Positions 1-10,864 of a stretch of 64,000 nucleotides of DNA are shown here, in pieces. Source of the stretch: Prosthecodimorpha staleyi (GTDB lineage: Bacteria > Pseudomonadota > Alphaproteobacteria > Rhizobiales > Ancalomicrobiaceae); the NCBI RefSeq assembly GCF_018729455.1, contig NZ_JAHHZF010000012.1, forward strand, positions 1-64,000, in the 5' to 3' direction. Each line of letters opens with the position of its first letter. Within the stretch, counting starts at the first letter, position 1. A program made the position numbers and the translations under genes. The notes below the pieces were generated by a model. The model saw only the letters and a list, made by a program, of their open reading frames with translations, had not been told where the DNA came from and ran no database searches.

Positions 1-77
1 CCGCGGCCAGCTACCTCGGCTTCGTCCAGATCGCAGCCATCCGCCTCTGGATACGGGCATTTGTCAACAGGGCCTAG
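1..77 (+). pseudogene. Possible C-terminal end of an IS5-type transposase (cut by window edge)
   Basis: An open frame from base 3 to a TAG at 75-77 reads as 24 residues with the pattern SYLGFVQIAAIRLWIRAF. This resembles the last helix of IS5-family transposases, which often end in a YLAF-x-x-IASIRLWLR-type sequence. The rest lies outside the window, so it cannot be told whether the element is intact. No clear terminal inverted repeat was recognised just downstream. The call rests on one short motif and could be coincidence. Confidence 0.4.
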
Positions 78-487
78 TTTTGGCTGCTGAGCAGCTCGCC
101 TCGCTACCGCACGTATATTTGTGTTGCCGACGAAGCCGGTAAACCGGATGACGGGCTGCTTTCCCGATGCAGCAGCCCGAAGCCTGCGCGACAGCTTCCC
201 ACCCCATCGGAGCCATTCGCGCGTGCCTCAATTTAGAGGGCTATAGCGTAGGTGTAGTTCTCCGTTTCGTCGGCTTCGGCCCGCCACCCCATTCGCTCCC
301 CCCCTCCCGATCCAGACTTCAATCCCGTGCCGGTCGGCTCGGGATGCCGGCGCGAAATCGTTGGGAGTGAGTCGACCTGTCCCTCGTCGACCGGGTGGCA
401 CCGCACATGGCCGGCGGCCGCCCCCTGCCACTTGTTGAACCCGCCGCCGACATCGATGCGGGCGGCCGCGGCGATCGCTCGCTCCCG
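78..487. other. Intergenic stretch without a recognised gene
   Basis: About 410 bases between the putative transposase tail and the end of the ABC ATPase gene. Frames that are open here continue into the antisense of the ATPase gene and have no family resemblance. Lower local GC around 95-130 and 225-260 suggests non-coding DNA. I see no convincing terminator, tRNA or repeat. Confidence 0.5.
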
Positions 488-2271
<1,784 letters not shown>

Positions 2272-2275
<4 letters not shown>

Positions 2276-3117
2276 CCGGCGGTTCCCAGGTCGGGGCCGA
2301 GATCGGCCGGCAGATCGCAGCGCTCGGCCCATTCGTGCCAGGAGCCGACGAAGACGCGGCCCGCCTCGGCGAAGCCGGCGAGGCGCAGTCCGAACAGGGC
2401 GGTCGCCGCGCGGGCGCCGCGATGGCAATAGACGACGACCGGGGTTTCGGGCGTGAGGCCGACCGCGCGGGCGCGCGCCGCGATCTCCTCGGTCGGGCGG
2501 TAGTGCCCGTCGACCAGGAGGTCTTCGTAGAAGAGCAGCACCGAGCCGGGGATGCGGCCGGCGCGCGCGCAGCAGGGATGCACGAAGCTGCCGGCATGCT
2601 CGGTCGGCCGGCGCACGTCGAGAACGACGGCGCCCGGCGGCAGGTTCACGACCTCGTCGATGCCGGCGAGCAGGTCGCGGCGCGGCGCCGGCGGAGGCGT
2701 TTCGCCCGTGCCGCGCGCGATCGCACCCTCCGCGCCGATGCCCGGCGCCACCGGTCCGCCGGCCGCCACCCAGGCGTCGAAGCCGCCGTCCAGGATCAGG
2801 CCGCCGTCGAGCCCGGCAAAGCGGTGGAACCACAGGCCGCGCGGCGAGACCATGCCGGTCTTCGCCTCGAAGAAGACGACGGTCCTGGCCTCGGTCGCGC
2901 CGATCGCCGACAGTCCGGCCCAGGTCGCCCGTTCGAGATCGGCATGGCCGGCCGCATCGCTCGCCGGCACGAAATAGCCGTAGACGTCGAGCCGCACGGC
3001 CCCGGGGATGGTGGCCGCCTGCCAGTCGGCGGCATCGCGGGTATCGACCAGGATGAGGCCCGGTTCGCCCAATCGGGCCAGTAGATCCGCGGCGGAGATG
3101 GTGATCGATCCGGTCAT
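2272..3117 (-). CDS. Tandem-rhodanese sulfurtransferase
   Basis: A 281-residue protein with two rhodanese domains, the usual size of thiosulfate or 3-mercaptopyruvate sulfurtransferases. The N-terminal domain (about 1-125) has the structural DTRD motif but no cysteine in its loop, so it is catalytically silent as usual in tandem rhodaneses. The C-terminal domain (about 145-270) has the active-site loop with Cys231 in VVYCHRGARAA. Such enzymes move a sulfane sulfur from a donor to an acceptor such as cyanide or a thiol. It begins inside the stop of the preceding cyclodeaminase gene (ATGA) and overlaps the ATPase gene by four bases, so it is surely co-transcribed. Next to a desulfhydrase-like gene, it may dispose of sulfur released from an imported sulfur compound (inference). 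Confidence 0.9.
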
Positions 3118-4145
3118 GGGGCCTCCCAGGGGCGATCGAGGAGCGTCAGCGGCGTGCCGAGGCCGAGCGCTTCGGCACGGGCGAGGACGCGGGCGGCAAG
3201 GGCCACGTCGAAGACGTTGAGGCCGAAGGACGAGACGTAGACCGCCGCATCCGGCCCGGGGCGTGGCGCGCCGGCGAGCATGGTGGCGAGATCGGCGGTC
3301 ACCCGTTCGGGCGAAAAGCGGCCGACCCGGTACATCCGGAACAGGCTCTTGCCGCTCGCCTCGGCGAAGGGTCCCCAGAGATCGACGAAGACCTGCGTGG
3401 CCCGATCGATCGCCGCGAAGGGCGCCTCGTGATGGCCGATCTGGGCGACGAGACGACCGGGGCGGACCGCCTCGACCGGCAGCACCGGCTCCAGAGCCGC
3501 CGTACAGGCGAGTACCGCGTCGGCGCCGTCGAGCGCCTGATCGATGTCGGCGGCGATGCGGACCGGGAGCCGGGCGGCGAAACGCTCGGCGAGGGCCTCG
3601 CCGCGCGCCGGCGTCCGGTTCCAGAGCCGCAGTTCGGCGAGATCGGGGGCGAGGCGCGGCCCGAGCGCCGCCAGCATGGCGAGGTGGCCGGCGGCCTGCT
3701 GGCCGGCGCCGAGCACGGCGATGCGGCGCAGCGGCCGCGGCGCGACGGTCTCCAGCGCCAGGGCCGTGACGGCGGCGGTACGCATCACGGTCAGGCCGGC
3801 GCTTTCGACGATGCCGATCGGCCGGCCGGTCAGCGCGTCGTTGACCGTCGTGGTCGACAGGATCGTCGGCGCGCCGTCGTCGAGCGGCGGGCGGTGGGCG
3901 GTCCATTTCAGGCCGGCGACCGGCCGCGCGCCGTCAAGGCGGGCCGGCAGCGCATAGGCGCGCGCGCCCTGCATCGGCGGCTCCAGGGGCCCGAGTCCGA
4001 CGCTGATTTCAGCCGGCATGGTGGCGCGACCGGCGGCGATCTGGGCGAAGCCGGCGCGGACATCGTCGAGCGCGGCGGCGAAGTCGCCGCCGCCCGCCGC
4101 CAGCACGTCGGCGCGTCCGAGCCAGCGGATCGTCACGGGCTCCAT
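3114..4145 (-). CDS. Ornithine cyclodeaminase / mu-crystallin family protein
   Basis: A 343-residue NAD(P)-dependent protein of the ornithine cyclodeaminase, alanine dehydrogenase and ketimine reductase family. The dinucleotide-binding glycine motif VLGAGQQAAGH lies near the middle, preceded by the family segment ending in TAAVTALALE. Family members deaminate L-ornithine to proline, interconvert alanine and pyruvate, or reduce cyclic imines such as thiazoline or pyrroline carboxylates. The sequence alone does not tell which. The start is the ATG nine bases after the stop of the desulfhydrase-like gene; the 3' end overlaps the rhodanese start. Given sulfur-related neighbours, reduction of a sulfur-containing cyclic imine is an attractive but unproven role. 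Confidence 0.85.
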   Translation of the reverse strand: MEPVTIRWLGRADVLAAGGGDFAAALDDVRAGFAQIAAGRATMPAEISVGLGPLEPPMQGARAYALPARLDGARPVAGLKWTAHRPPLDDGAPTILSTTTVNDALTGRPIGIVESAGLTVMRTAAVTALALETVAPRPLRRIAVLGAGQQAAGHLAMLAALGPRLAPDLAELRLWNRTPARGEALAERFAARLPVRIAADIDQALDGADAVLACTAALEPVLPVEAVRPGRLVAQIGHHEAPFAAIDRATQVFVDLWGPFAEASGKSLFRMYRVGRFSPERVTADLATMLAGAPRPGPDAAVYVSSFGLNVFDVALAARVLARAEALGLGTPLTLLDRPWEAP

Positions 4146-4153
4146 GGCGGGCC

Positions 4154-5152
4154 TCACGAGGCCAGCAGGCTGTCGGCGAAGGGATAGAGCGCCGGGCTGC
4201 CGCCGCAATGGACGAAGATCACCCGCGCGCCGGGCGGCAGCGCGCCGGAGGCGACGAGGCCGAACAGGCCGTCCATCGCCTTGCCGGTATAGACCGGATC
4301 GAGCAGCACGCCCTCGGTTCCCGCCAGCCGGGCGACCGCCGCGTTGCCGCCGGGGCTCGGCACGCCATAGGCGGAACCGACGTAGCCGTCCTCGATCTCG
4401 AGCGCCGCCGGCTCGATCCGCTCCGGCCATTCCAGGAGGGCCGCGGTGTCGTTGGCCATCGCGGCGATGCGCGCCTGGAACCAGGCACGATCGCGGCTGA
4501 CGCTGATGCCGATGATGCGGGTCTGCGGCCAATGGCGCGCGGCGCCAAGCGCCAAGCCGGCGAGCGTCCCGCCGGAACCGGCCGGCGCCACGATGGCATC
4601 CGGCGGCGGCAGGCTCTCGGCCTTCAACTGCGCGTCCATCTCTTCCACCGCACGCACATAGCCGAGCGCCCCGGTCGGGGTGGCCCCGCCGAGCGGGATG
4701 ATGAAGGGCACCTTGCCGGCCGCGCGGGCGGCTTCGGCATGGGCGGCCATGCGCGGCTCGACCAGGGTGAAATATTCGGTCGGCTCCAGAAATTCGAGCG
4801 TGGCGCCGAACAGGCGGTCGAGCAGCAGGTTGCCCTGATAGGCGGTCGGCGGATTGCCGCGCAGCACCAGCACGGCCTCCATGCCGAAGCGGCGCGCGGC
4901 CGCCGCCACCATGCGGGCGTGGTTCGACTGGTGGCCGCCGGTGGTGATCAGGACATTGGCCCCGGCAGCGACCGCCTCGGCCATCAGGAATTCCAGCTTG
5001 CGGACCTTGTTGCCGCCGCCGCCGAAGCCGGTGAAGTCGTCGCGCTTGAGGGCCAGATCGATGCCGAGTTCGGCGGACAGGCGCTTCAGGGGCTCGATCG
5101 GGGTCGGCATGAAGCCGAGCGCGAGGCGCGGAAAATCGGCCGGGGTTTTCAT
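4154..5152 (-). CDS. D-cysteine desulfhydrase / ACC deaminase family PLP enzyme
   Basis: A 332-residue fold-type II PLP enzyme. The PLP-lysine motif GGNKVRKLEF places the Schiff-base lysine at Lys49, and the TTGGHQSNHAR segment contains the conserved serine and asparagine of the D-cysteine desulfhydrase/1-aminocyclopropane-1-carboxylate deaminase family. D-cysteine desulfhydrase converts D-cysteine to pyruvate, H2S and ammonia; relatives act on other D-amino acids or L-cysteate. It overlaps the M20 hydrolase gene by four bases (ATGA) and is followed by the cyclodeaminase and rhodanese genes. The link between a possibly H2S-producing enzyme and a sulfurtransferase supports a thiol-degrading role for the operon (inference). 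ACC deaminase is the main alternative. Confidence 0.85.
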   Translation of the reverse strand: MKTPADFPRLALGFMPTPIEPLKRLSAELGIDLALKRDDFTGFGGGGNKVRKLEFLMAEAVAAGANVLITTGGHQSNHARMVAAAARRFGMEAVLVLRGNPPTAYQGNLLLDRLFGATLEFLEPTEYFTLVEPRMAAHAEAARAAGKVPFIIPLGGATPTGALGYVRAVEEMDAQLKAESLPPPDAIVAPAGSGGTLAGLALGAARHWPQTRIIGISVSRDRAWFQARIAAMANDTAALLEWPERIEPAALEIEDGYVGSAYGVPSPGGNAAVARLAGTEGVLLDPVYTGKAMDGLFGLVASGALPPGARVIFVHCGGSPALYPFADSLLAS

Positions 5153-6531
5153 GGGGCGGACCTTTCGTCGGCGCGGGTGCGGCTCTCATCGGCGATGGCC
5201 GGGAGCCATGTGAGCAGGGAGGAGAGGAAGCGGTCGATGCCTTCGAGGGTGACGAATTCATCGATGCCGTGGGCGTTGCCGCCATGGCCGAGGCCGCCGA
5301 TCAGGAAGGCGGGGGCGACGGCTGCAAACGCATAGGCGGGCGCTGCGCCGATTGCCCAGGGCCAGACCTGCGGATCGGCGCCATGGGCGCGATAGGTGGA
5401 GACGAGCGCCGCCACGCCGGGCGCGTCGGGCGCGAAGGCGATGCCCGGAAAGCCATCGTCCTCGCGCATTTCGACGTCGGCGCGGCCCGCGTCTGCGAGT
5501 CGAGCCCGGAGTTCGGACAGAACCGTCTCCGGTGCGGCACCCGGCGGCAAGCGGAGTTCGAAGCGGGCTTCTGCGGCACAGGGGATCACGCCACGCGCAT
5601 CGAACGGATCGGTTGCCAGCCGGGACAGGCTCAGGACGGCGCTCGTCAACACATGTTCAAGCCGTTCGGCCGGGCTGCCCGGAATGGCGAAGCGCTCGGT
5701 CTTGCGAAAGGCCAGTTCGGCATCGGGATCGAAGGTGGCGGCGAGCGCGTCGAGCATCGGCCGCCAGGCCGGCGCCAGGGGCGTCCGGAACAGGAATCCG
5801 GTCGGCGGTTCGGCCAGCGTTGCCAGCGCCTCGACGAGGCGCCACGCCGGATTGGCGATCCAGGGCGCGTTGGAGCCGTGGATCGCCGCCGACGGTCCGC
5901 CCCAGGCGCCGCCGGACGATCGCAACATGCCGTGGACGATCCCCTTGAAGCCGCAATAGACGCGCGGCCGGCCGCCGCCATATTCGCAGAAGGACGGGAA
6001 CAGCGCGGCCAGAGCCGGCCGGACGGGGGTATCGGGTCGATCAAGATAGTGCCGGAGGGCGCGGCTGCCGCTTTCCTCCTCGCCCTCGATCAGGATCTCG
6101 ATATCGGCATCGAGCGCATCGGCGGCGATCAGGGCTTCCAGCGCCACCAGCATGCCGGCCAGCGGTCCCTTGTTGTTCTCCGCGCCGCGCCCGACGAAGC
6201 AGGGCCCCAGCCCCGGCCGATCGACGATGCCGCCCGCGAAGGGCGCGACCGACCATCCCTCCGGCGGCGCCGGCATCACGTCATACATGTTGTAGAGCAG
6301 GATGCGCCGGCCCGTGCCGCGATCGATGCGGGCGTGGACGACCGGCGGATCGAGGGCCAGCCCCTCGGCAACGATCGTGGCGCCGAGCCGGGTCGTCAGA
6401 TGCGCGACCAGCAGGTTCGCCATCCGTCTCAGGCCCGCCGGATGGCCGGCGACGCTCTCGATCGCCGTCCAGCCGGCGAGAAGATCGAGCGTTTCCGTGC
6501 GCAGGCGCGCCAGATCGAACGATGCGCTCAC
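5149..6531 (-). CDS. M20-family metallohydrolase-like protein with altered metal ligands
   Basis: A 460-residue protein of the ArgE/DapE/carboxypeptidase G2 fold. M20 enzymes hydrolyse peptides, N-acyl or N-carbamoyl amino acids using two metal ions. The start is a GTG overlapping the permease stop (GTGA). The usual first metal motif GHxDVVP reads YNMYDVMP here, with Met82 at the histidine position and Asp84 kept. The bridging-aspartate motif GRGxxDxKG reads GRGAENNKG, with Asn119 in place of Asp. The catalytic glutamates are present in EGEEESGS at 150-156, and a C-terminal HGGNAHGIDE is intact. It may bind one metal, or a different set of ligands, or belong to a divergent subfamily. In the operon context it could open an amide formed by the divergent hydantoinase-like pair, or trim an imported peptide (inference). 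Confidence 0.85.
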   Translation of the reverse strand: MSASFDLARLRTETLDLLAGWTAIESVAGHPAGLRRMANLLVAHLTTRLGATIVAEGLALDPPVVHARIDRGTGRRILLYNMYDVMPAPPEGWSVAPFAGGIVDRPGLGPCFVGRGAENNKGPLAGMLVALEALIAADALDADIEILIEGEEESGSRALRHYLDRPDTPVRPALAALFPSFCEYGGGRPRVYCGFKGIVHGMLRSSGGAWGGPSAAIHGSNAPWIANPAWRLVEALATLAEPPTGFLFRTPLAPAWRPMLDALAATFDPDAELAFRKTERFAIPGSPAERLEHVLTSAVLSLSRLATDPFDARGVIPCAAEARFELRLPPGAAPETVLSELRARLADAGRADVEMREDDGFPGIAFAPDAPGVAALVSTYRAHGADPQVWPWAIGAAPAYAFAAVAPAFLIGGLGHGGNAHGIDEFVTLEGIDRFLSSLLTWLPAIADESRTRADERSAP

Positions 6532-7451
6532 AGCCGGATCCTCGGATTGAGCAGCACGTAGAGAATGTCGACCAAGAGGTTGGTCACCACGAAGACGGCC
6601 GCGGCCAAGAGCACGATCGACTGGGCGAGCGGGAAGTCGCGGTTCTGGATCGCCTGCACGGCGAGCCGGCCGATGCCGGGCCAGGCGAAGACGATCTCGG
6701 TGACCAGCGCGCCGCCAAGCAGGGAGGCGAAATACATCGCCTGGACGGTGACCACGGGAATGAGCGCGTTGCGCAGGGCATGGCGTATCACCACCCGCCA
6801 TTCGGAGAGCCCCTTGGCGCGTGCGGTGCGGACATAGTCCTGGTCGAGCGCCTCGATCAGGCTGGCACGGACCAGACGCGTGACGGCGCTCATGTAATAG
6901 GCACCGAGTGCGATCGCCGGCAGCACGAGATGCCGCGCCTCGCCATAGCCGCCGGTCGGCAGCCAGCGCAGCCGGAGCGACACGAACAGGATCAGCAGCA
7001 GGCCCAGCCAGAAGACCGGGATGGCCTGTCCCGACAGGGCGATCGCCCGAACCAGGAAGTCGATGATGCCGCCGCGCCAGACCGCCGCGGTGGTGCCGAG
7101 CACGAAGCCGACCGCGGTGCTCCAGGCGAGCGCGACCACGGCGAGCAGCGCGGTCGCCGGCAGGCGTTCGCGGATCAGTTCGCCGACCGGCCGGCCGAAG
7201 CGCAGCGATGTGCCGAAATCACCGTCGAGAACGATCCGGCCGATCCAGCGCAGATATTGCACCGCCCAGGGGTCGTCGAAGCCCATGGCCTGACGGAAAC
7301 GGGCGATCTCCTCGCGGGTCGCGTCGGGCGGCAGCATCAGCGCGGCCGGATCTCCGGTCAGGAAGAGACAGAGAAAGACCACCAGCGAAACGCCGACGAG
7401 GACAACGGCGGCGAGCGCGAGACGATGGGCGAGGAACGCGGCCAATCTCAT
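6528..7451 (-). CDS. Peptide-type ABC transporter permease (DppB-like)
   Basis: A 307-residue inner-membrane permease with six predicted membrane segments. The N-terminal helix is followed by the periplasmic loop typical of DppB/OppB (LTGDPAALMLPPDATREEI, QYLRWIGRIVLDGDFGTS). The EAA-type cytoplasmic loop reads DYVRTARAKGLSEWRVVIRHALRNAL. It pairs with the DppC-like permease immediately upstream, which it overlaps by four bases (ATGA), to form the channel. The ATPase is four genes downstream, with four enzyme genes in between, so transport and catabolism are encoded together. Confidence 0.92.
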   Translation of the reverse strand: MRLAAFLAHRLALAAVVLVGVSLVVFLCLFLTGDPAALMLPPDATREEIARFRQAMGFDDPWAVQYLRWIGRIVLDGDFGTSLRFGRPVGELIRERLPATALLAVVALAWSTAVGFVLGTTAAVWRGGIIDFLVRAIALSGQAIPVFWLGLLLILFVSLRLRWLPTGGYGEARHLVLPAIALGAYYMSAVTRLVRASLIEALDQDYVRTARAKGLSEWRVVIRHALRNALIPVVTVQAMYFASLLGGALVTEIVFAWPGIGRLAVQAIQNRDFPLAQSIVLLAAAVFVVTNLLVDILYVLLNPRIRL

Positions 7452-8290
7452 GCGACGCGCGCCTCCGTCCGCCGGATCAGTCCGTCGCCGAGGAAATTGA
7501 AGCCGACCACCAGGATCGCGATGGCGACGCCGGGCCACAGCACGAGCCAGTCGGCGACCAGCATCAGCGAGCGCCCCTCGCCGATCAGGTTGCCGAGGCT
7601 CGGGGTCGGCGGCTGGACGCCGAGGCCGAGGAAGCCGATCGAGGCTTCGAGCACGACCAGGCGCGGCAGGTCGAGCGTGAGCAGGACGATCTGCGGCGTC
7701 AGGATGTTGGGGAGAACGTGGCGGAGCAGGATGCTGCGCGTCGGCAGGCCGAGGCTGCGGGCGGCGGCGACATAGTCGAGTTCGCGCACTTCGAGCGTGC
7801 GCGCCCGGGCGACGCGGGCGAAGATCGCCCAGCCGGTCACGCCGAGCACGGCGATCTGATTGAAGACGCTCGGCCCGATCACGGCGACGACCAGCAGGAT
7901 CAGGAGGATGAACGGGATCGACAGCTGGATGTCGACCGCGCGCATGATCACGGTATCGACGATGCCGCGGAAATAGCCGGCGACCAGGCCGAGCAGCGTG
8001 CCGAGCGTCACGGAGACGAAGCCGGCGATCAGCACGATGACCAGCGACAGGCGCAAGCCCGACAGCAGCCGGGCGAGCAGGTCGCGCCCGAGTTGGTCGG
8101 TGCCGAGCGGATACCATTGGCCGGCGACCACCGTGCCGGGCGCCTTCATCGAGGCGGCCAGCGCGCCGCGCAGCGGATCGACCGGCCAGAACCAGGGGCC
8201 GACCGCCGCGGCGAGGATCACCGCGACGACCAGTCCCCCGCCGACCCACAGGTCGACGGACATGCCACGCAGAAGCGCGAGGCGGTTCAT
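7448..8290 (-). CDS. Peptide-type ABC transporter permease (DppC-like)
   Basis: A 280-residue membrane protein of the DppC/OppC class. It has an N-terminal membrane helix, the periplasmic segment GTDQLGRDLLARLLSGLRLSL diagnostic of this family, further helices, and the EAA loop DYVAAARSLGLPTRSILLRHVLPN. Its start overlaps the end of the binding-protein gene by four bases, and its stop overlaps the next permease start. Together with the DppB-like protein it forms the membrane channel of the importer. Confidence 0.92.
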   Translation of the reverse strand: MNRLALLRGMSVDLWVGGGLVVAVILAAAVGPWFWPVDPLRGALAASMKAPGTVVAGQWYPLGTDQLGRDLLARLLSGLRLSLVIVLIAGFVSVTLGTLLGLVAGYFRGIVDTVIMRAVDIQLSIPFILLILLVVAVIGPSVFNQIAVLGVTGWAIFARVARARTLEVRELDYVAAARSLGLPTRSILLRHVLPNILTPQIVLLTLDLPRLVVLEASIGFLGLGVQPPTPSLGNLIGEGRSLMLVADWLVLWPGVAIAILVVGFNFLGDGLIRRTEARVA

Positions 8291-9789
8291 TTCACCACGC
8301 GGATGTCATAGACCGGGATGCGGGCATCCGGACGACCGCCGAAGGTCACCGACTTCGCCTTGCCGTAGAGCGAATCCTCCCGGTAGAGCGTGATCAGCGG
8401 CACCGACTCGGCGACGTGGTCCTGTATCTTGGCGAAGATGGCTGCCCGGGCTTCGGTCGCGATGGTCTTGCGGCTCTCGTCGAGCAGCGCATCGAGCGCC
8501 TTGTCGGCGACGGTCGAATAGGGCTCGCCCGATTTCAGGATGGCGTAAAGCGCGGCGTCGGCATCGAGCGTCTGGGTCGAGCCCCAGGCGAGCATGTAGA
8601 TCGGCGCCTGCTTGCCGGCGGGGACCTGCTGGGCATAGACCGACCATTCCGGCACTTCCAGTTCCGCCTTGACGCCGATCGCCGCCCATTGCTGGACCAC
8701 CGCCTGCGCCACCTCGGCCGACGAGATGTAACGACGCGGGGCCTGGAAGCGGATGGTAAAGCCGTTCGGATAGCCGGCCTCGGCGAGGAGCTTCTTGGCG
8801 GCGGCCGGATCGTAGGCCGGCGTCGGGATGTCCTTGTAGCCGGCGTCGAACGGGCTGACCTGGGTGCCGGTCAGCGTCGCCTTGCCCTTTAGGATGTCGA
8901 CGGTCAGACCCTTGCGGTCGATGGCGAGCGACAGGGCGCGCCGGACACGGACGTCGTCGAGCGGCTTTTCGGCCGACTTGAGACCCAGATAGATGGTCAG
9001 CCCGCCATTCTTCACGTCGACCACGTCGGCCGCGCCGGAGGTCTTCAGGGTGTCGACGAGTTCGGCCGGCACGCTTTCGATGAACTGCACCTCGCCGGAC
9101 AGCAGCGCCGCGATGCGGGCGGTGGCCTCCGGGATCGGCCGCCAGACGACCTTGTCGATGGCCGCCTTGCCGCGCCAATAGGTCTCGTTGGCGACCATGG
9201 TGACATGGTCGTCGGGGACGAACTCGGTCACCTTGTAGGGGCCGGTCCCGACCGGACGGCGGGCGAATTCGGCGGCGCCGACCTGCTTCACATAGGCGGG
9301 CGGCACGATATAGGCCGGATAGCGGCTGAGCCGGGTCGGCAGCAGCGGATCGGGACCGTTGGTGCGGATGCGCACGGTCAGCGGGTCGACGACATCGACG
9401 CCAGCGATGGTGCGCACATAGGAGATGGTCGGCGACTTGGCGGCCGGATCGAGGACGCGCTCGAAGGTGAATTTCACCGCCTCGGCGTCGAAAGCCTCGC
9501 CATTGTGGAACTTGATGCCGGGGCGGAGCTTGATCTCCCAGGTCGCGTCGTCAAGCGCCTTCCAGGAGAGCGCAAGGCCGGGCACCAGCTTCATGTCGGC
9601 ATCGCGCAGAACGAGCGTGTCGAAGACGTTGTCGACCAGCGTCGCAGCCTCCTTGAGGAAGCCCGGATCGAAGGTCGCCGGCGAGGCCGGGCGCCCGATC
9701 ACGAGTTCCGCACCGCTTGCCGGCGCGATCGACACCAAGGCCGCGGCGAGTGCCGTGGCGGCCAGGAGACTACGGGAGAAACGCATCAT
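8287..9789 (-). CDS. ABC transporter substrate-binding protein, SBP_bac_5 (peptide/opine) family
   Basis: A 500-residue periplasmic binding protein and first gene of the minus-strand operon. Residues 1 to about 27 form a signal peptide ending at a SGA-type cleavage site. The mature protein has the family features: an ATFDPG segment near the start, the W-x-LRPGIKFHNGE motif and a GTGPYKV segment. This family captures di- and oligopeptides, opines, nickel chelates or other small amides and hands them to Dpp-like permeases. It is divergent from the GntR regulator, with a palindrome between them that is a likely operator. The ligand is unknown. Confidence 0.92.
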   Translation of the reverse strand: MMRFSRSLLAATALAAALVSIAPASGAELVIGRPASPATFDPGFLKEAATLVDNVFDTLVLRDADMKLVPGLALSWKALDDATWEIKLRPGIKFHNGEAFDAEAVKFTFERVLDPAAKSPTISYVRTIAGVDVVDPLTVRIRTNGPDPLLPTRLSRYPAYIVPPAYVKQVGAAEFARRPVGTGPYKVTEFVPDDHVTMVANETYWRGKAAIDKVVWRPIPEATARIAALLSGEVQFIESVPAELVDTLKTSGAADVVDVKNGGLTIYLGLKSAEKPLDDVRVRRALSLAIDRKGLTVDILKGKATLTGTQVSPFDAGYKDIPTPAYDPAAAKKLLAEAGYPNGFTIRFQAPRRYISSAEVAQAVVQQWAAIGVKAELEVPEWSVYAQQVPAGKQAPIYMLAWGSTQTLDADAALYAILKSGEPYSTVADKALDALLDESRKTIATEARAAIFAKIQDHVAESVPLITLYREDSLYGKAKSVTFGGRPDARIPVYDIRVVK

Positions 9790-9864
9790 CTTGCCCTCCG
9801 TCGCGACCGTCGCTCTGCCCCGCGGACCGATCCGTGGACCCTGACGTCGGCTGACTGCGTTGCA

Positions 9865-9881
9865 TGATATATCGTGTATCA
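9865..9881. promoter_or_regulatory. Candidate operator between the importer operon and the GntR gene
   Basis: A 17-base imperfect palindrome, TGATATATCGTGTATCA, with perfect five-base arms TGATA/TATCA. It lies 76 bases upstream of the binding-protein start and about 100 bases upstream of the GntR start. FCD-type GntR regulators commonly bind short AT-rich palindromes in their own divergent promoters, so this is the best candidate site for the adjacent regulator. Function is inferred from position and symmetry only. Confidence 0.5.
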
Positions 9882-9984
9882 GGCTTGCTCAATGGGGCGC
9901 CATGCCCTTATGTTCGGCAGCGACAGAATGATTTTTCGTCCCGGCGCGGGCTTCGAGACCCCCGCCCGGACACTGGAGGTTCGC

Positions 9985-10689
9985 GTGGATCTACCGGCCG
10001 CGCCGAAAGGCGGATTGAGCGGCTTCGTCGAGGCGACGCTGAAGCAGCGCCTGATGGAAGGGCGCCTGATGCCGGGCGAACGGCTCGTCACCCGCGATCT
10101 GGCGGCGCGGCTCGGCACGAGCCCGACGCCGGTGCGCGAAGCCTTGCTGAAACTCGTCGCCGGCGGCGCGCTGGAGATGGCGCCGGCGCAGGCCTTCACC
10201 GTGCCGGTGCTGACGGCGCGCGAATATGCCGAGATGGCCGACATCCGGCGCACCGTCGAAGGTCTCGCCGCCGAGCGCGCCACCGCCGTGATGACGCCGG
10301 CACGCCTCGCCCGCCTGGGCGAGATCAACGAGGCGCATCGCGCCGCCCGCCGCGCCCATGACGTGGGCGAGGCGTTGCGCCTGAACCAGGCCTTCCGCTT
10401 CACGCTCTACGAGGCGGCCGACATGCCGAACCTGATCGACATCATCGAACGCCTCTGGCTGCGCATCGGGCCGAGCCTCAACCATCTCTACCCGCGACCC
10501 GACGAGGTCGATCTCGGCCGCCACAATTACGACGACCTGCTCGACGCCCTCGCGGCGCGCGATGCCGCCGCGGTGCGCGGCGCGATCGAGCGCGCGATCG
10601 ACGCCGGAACCCGCATCTTGCTCGCCAATCTCGAAGCGGCCTCGTCGAAGGAGCCGCGGCGGGGGCCGCAGCCGGTGCATTTCTTCTGA
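9985..10689 (+). CDS. GntR-family regulator with FCD ligand-binding domain
   Basis: A 234-residue transcription factor. Residues about 10-75 form a winged helix-turn-helix with the GntR pattern GERLVTRDLAARLGTSPTPVREALLKL. The remainder is an all-helical FCD domain that senses small organic acids or amino acids in relatives. I chose the GTG at 9985 because a GGAGG sits five bases upstream and the length suits the family; an ATG 54 bases further upstream would add 18 residues. It is divergent from the transporter operon and precedes the hydantoinase pair on the same strand, so it probably controls both. Confidence 0.88.
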   Translation: MDLPAAPKGGLSGFVEATLKQRLMEGRLMPGERLVTRDLAARLGTSPTPVREALLKLVAGGALEMAPAQAFTVPVLTAREYAEMADIRRTVEGLAAERATAVMTPARLARLGEINEAHRAARRAHDVGEALRLNQAFRFTLYEAADMPNLIDIIERLWLRIGPSLNHLYPRPDEVDLGRHNYDDLLDALAARDAAAVRGAIERAIDAGTRILLANLEAASSKEPRRGPQPVHFF

Positions 10690-10864
10690 CGACCCGGCGT
10701 CCGTTCCGGCGGGCGCCCACGGGAATTCGGATCCGAGACCGATCGACGACGGGGCGTGCGCCAACAGACCGCGCGCCGCGAACGAGGACTTGCGTGCCCG
10801 ACCCGAAGGCGGCTCGCCCCGCATCGGCCCCCTCGGGACCGCGAACATGAGGACGCGACACGGC

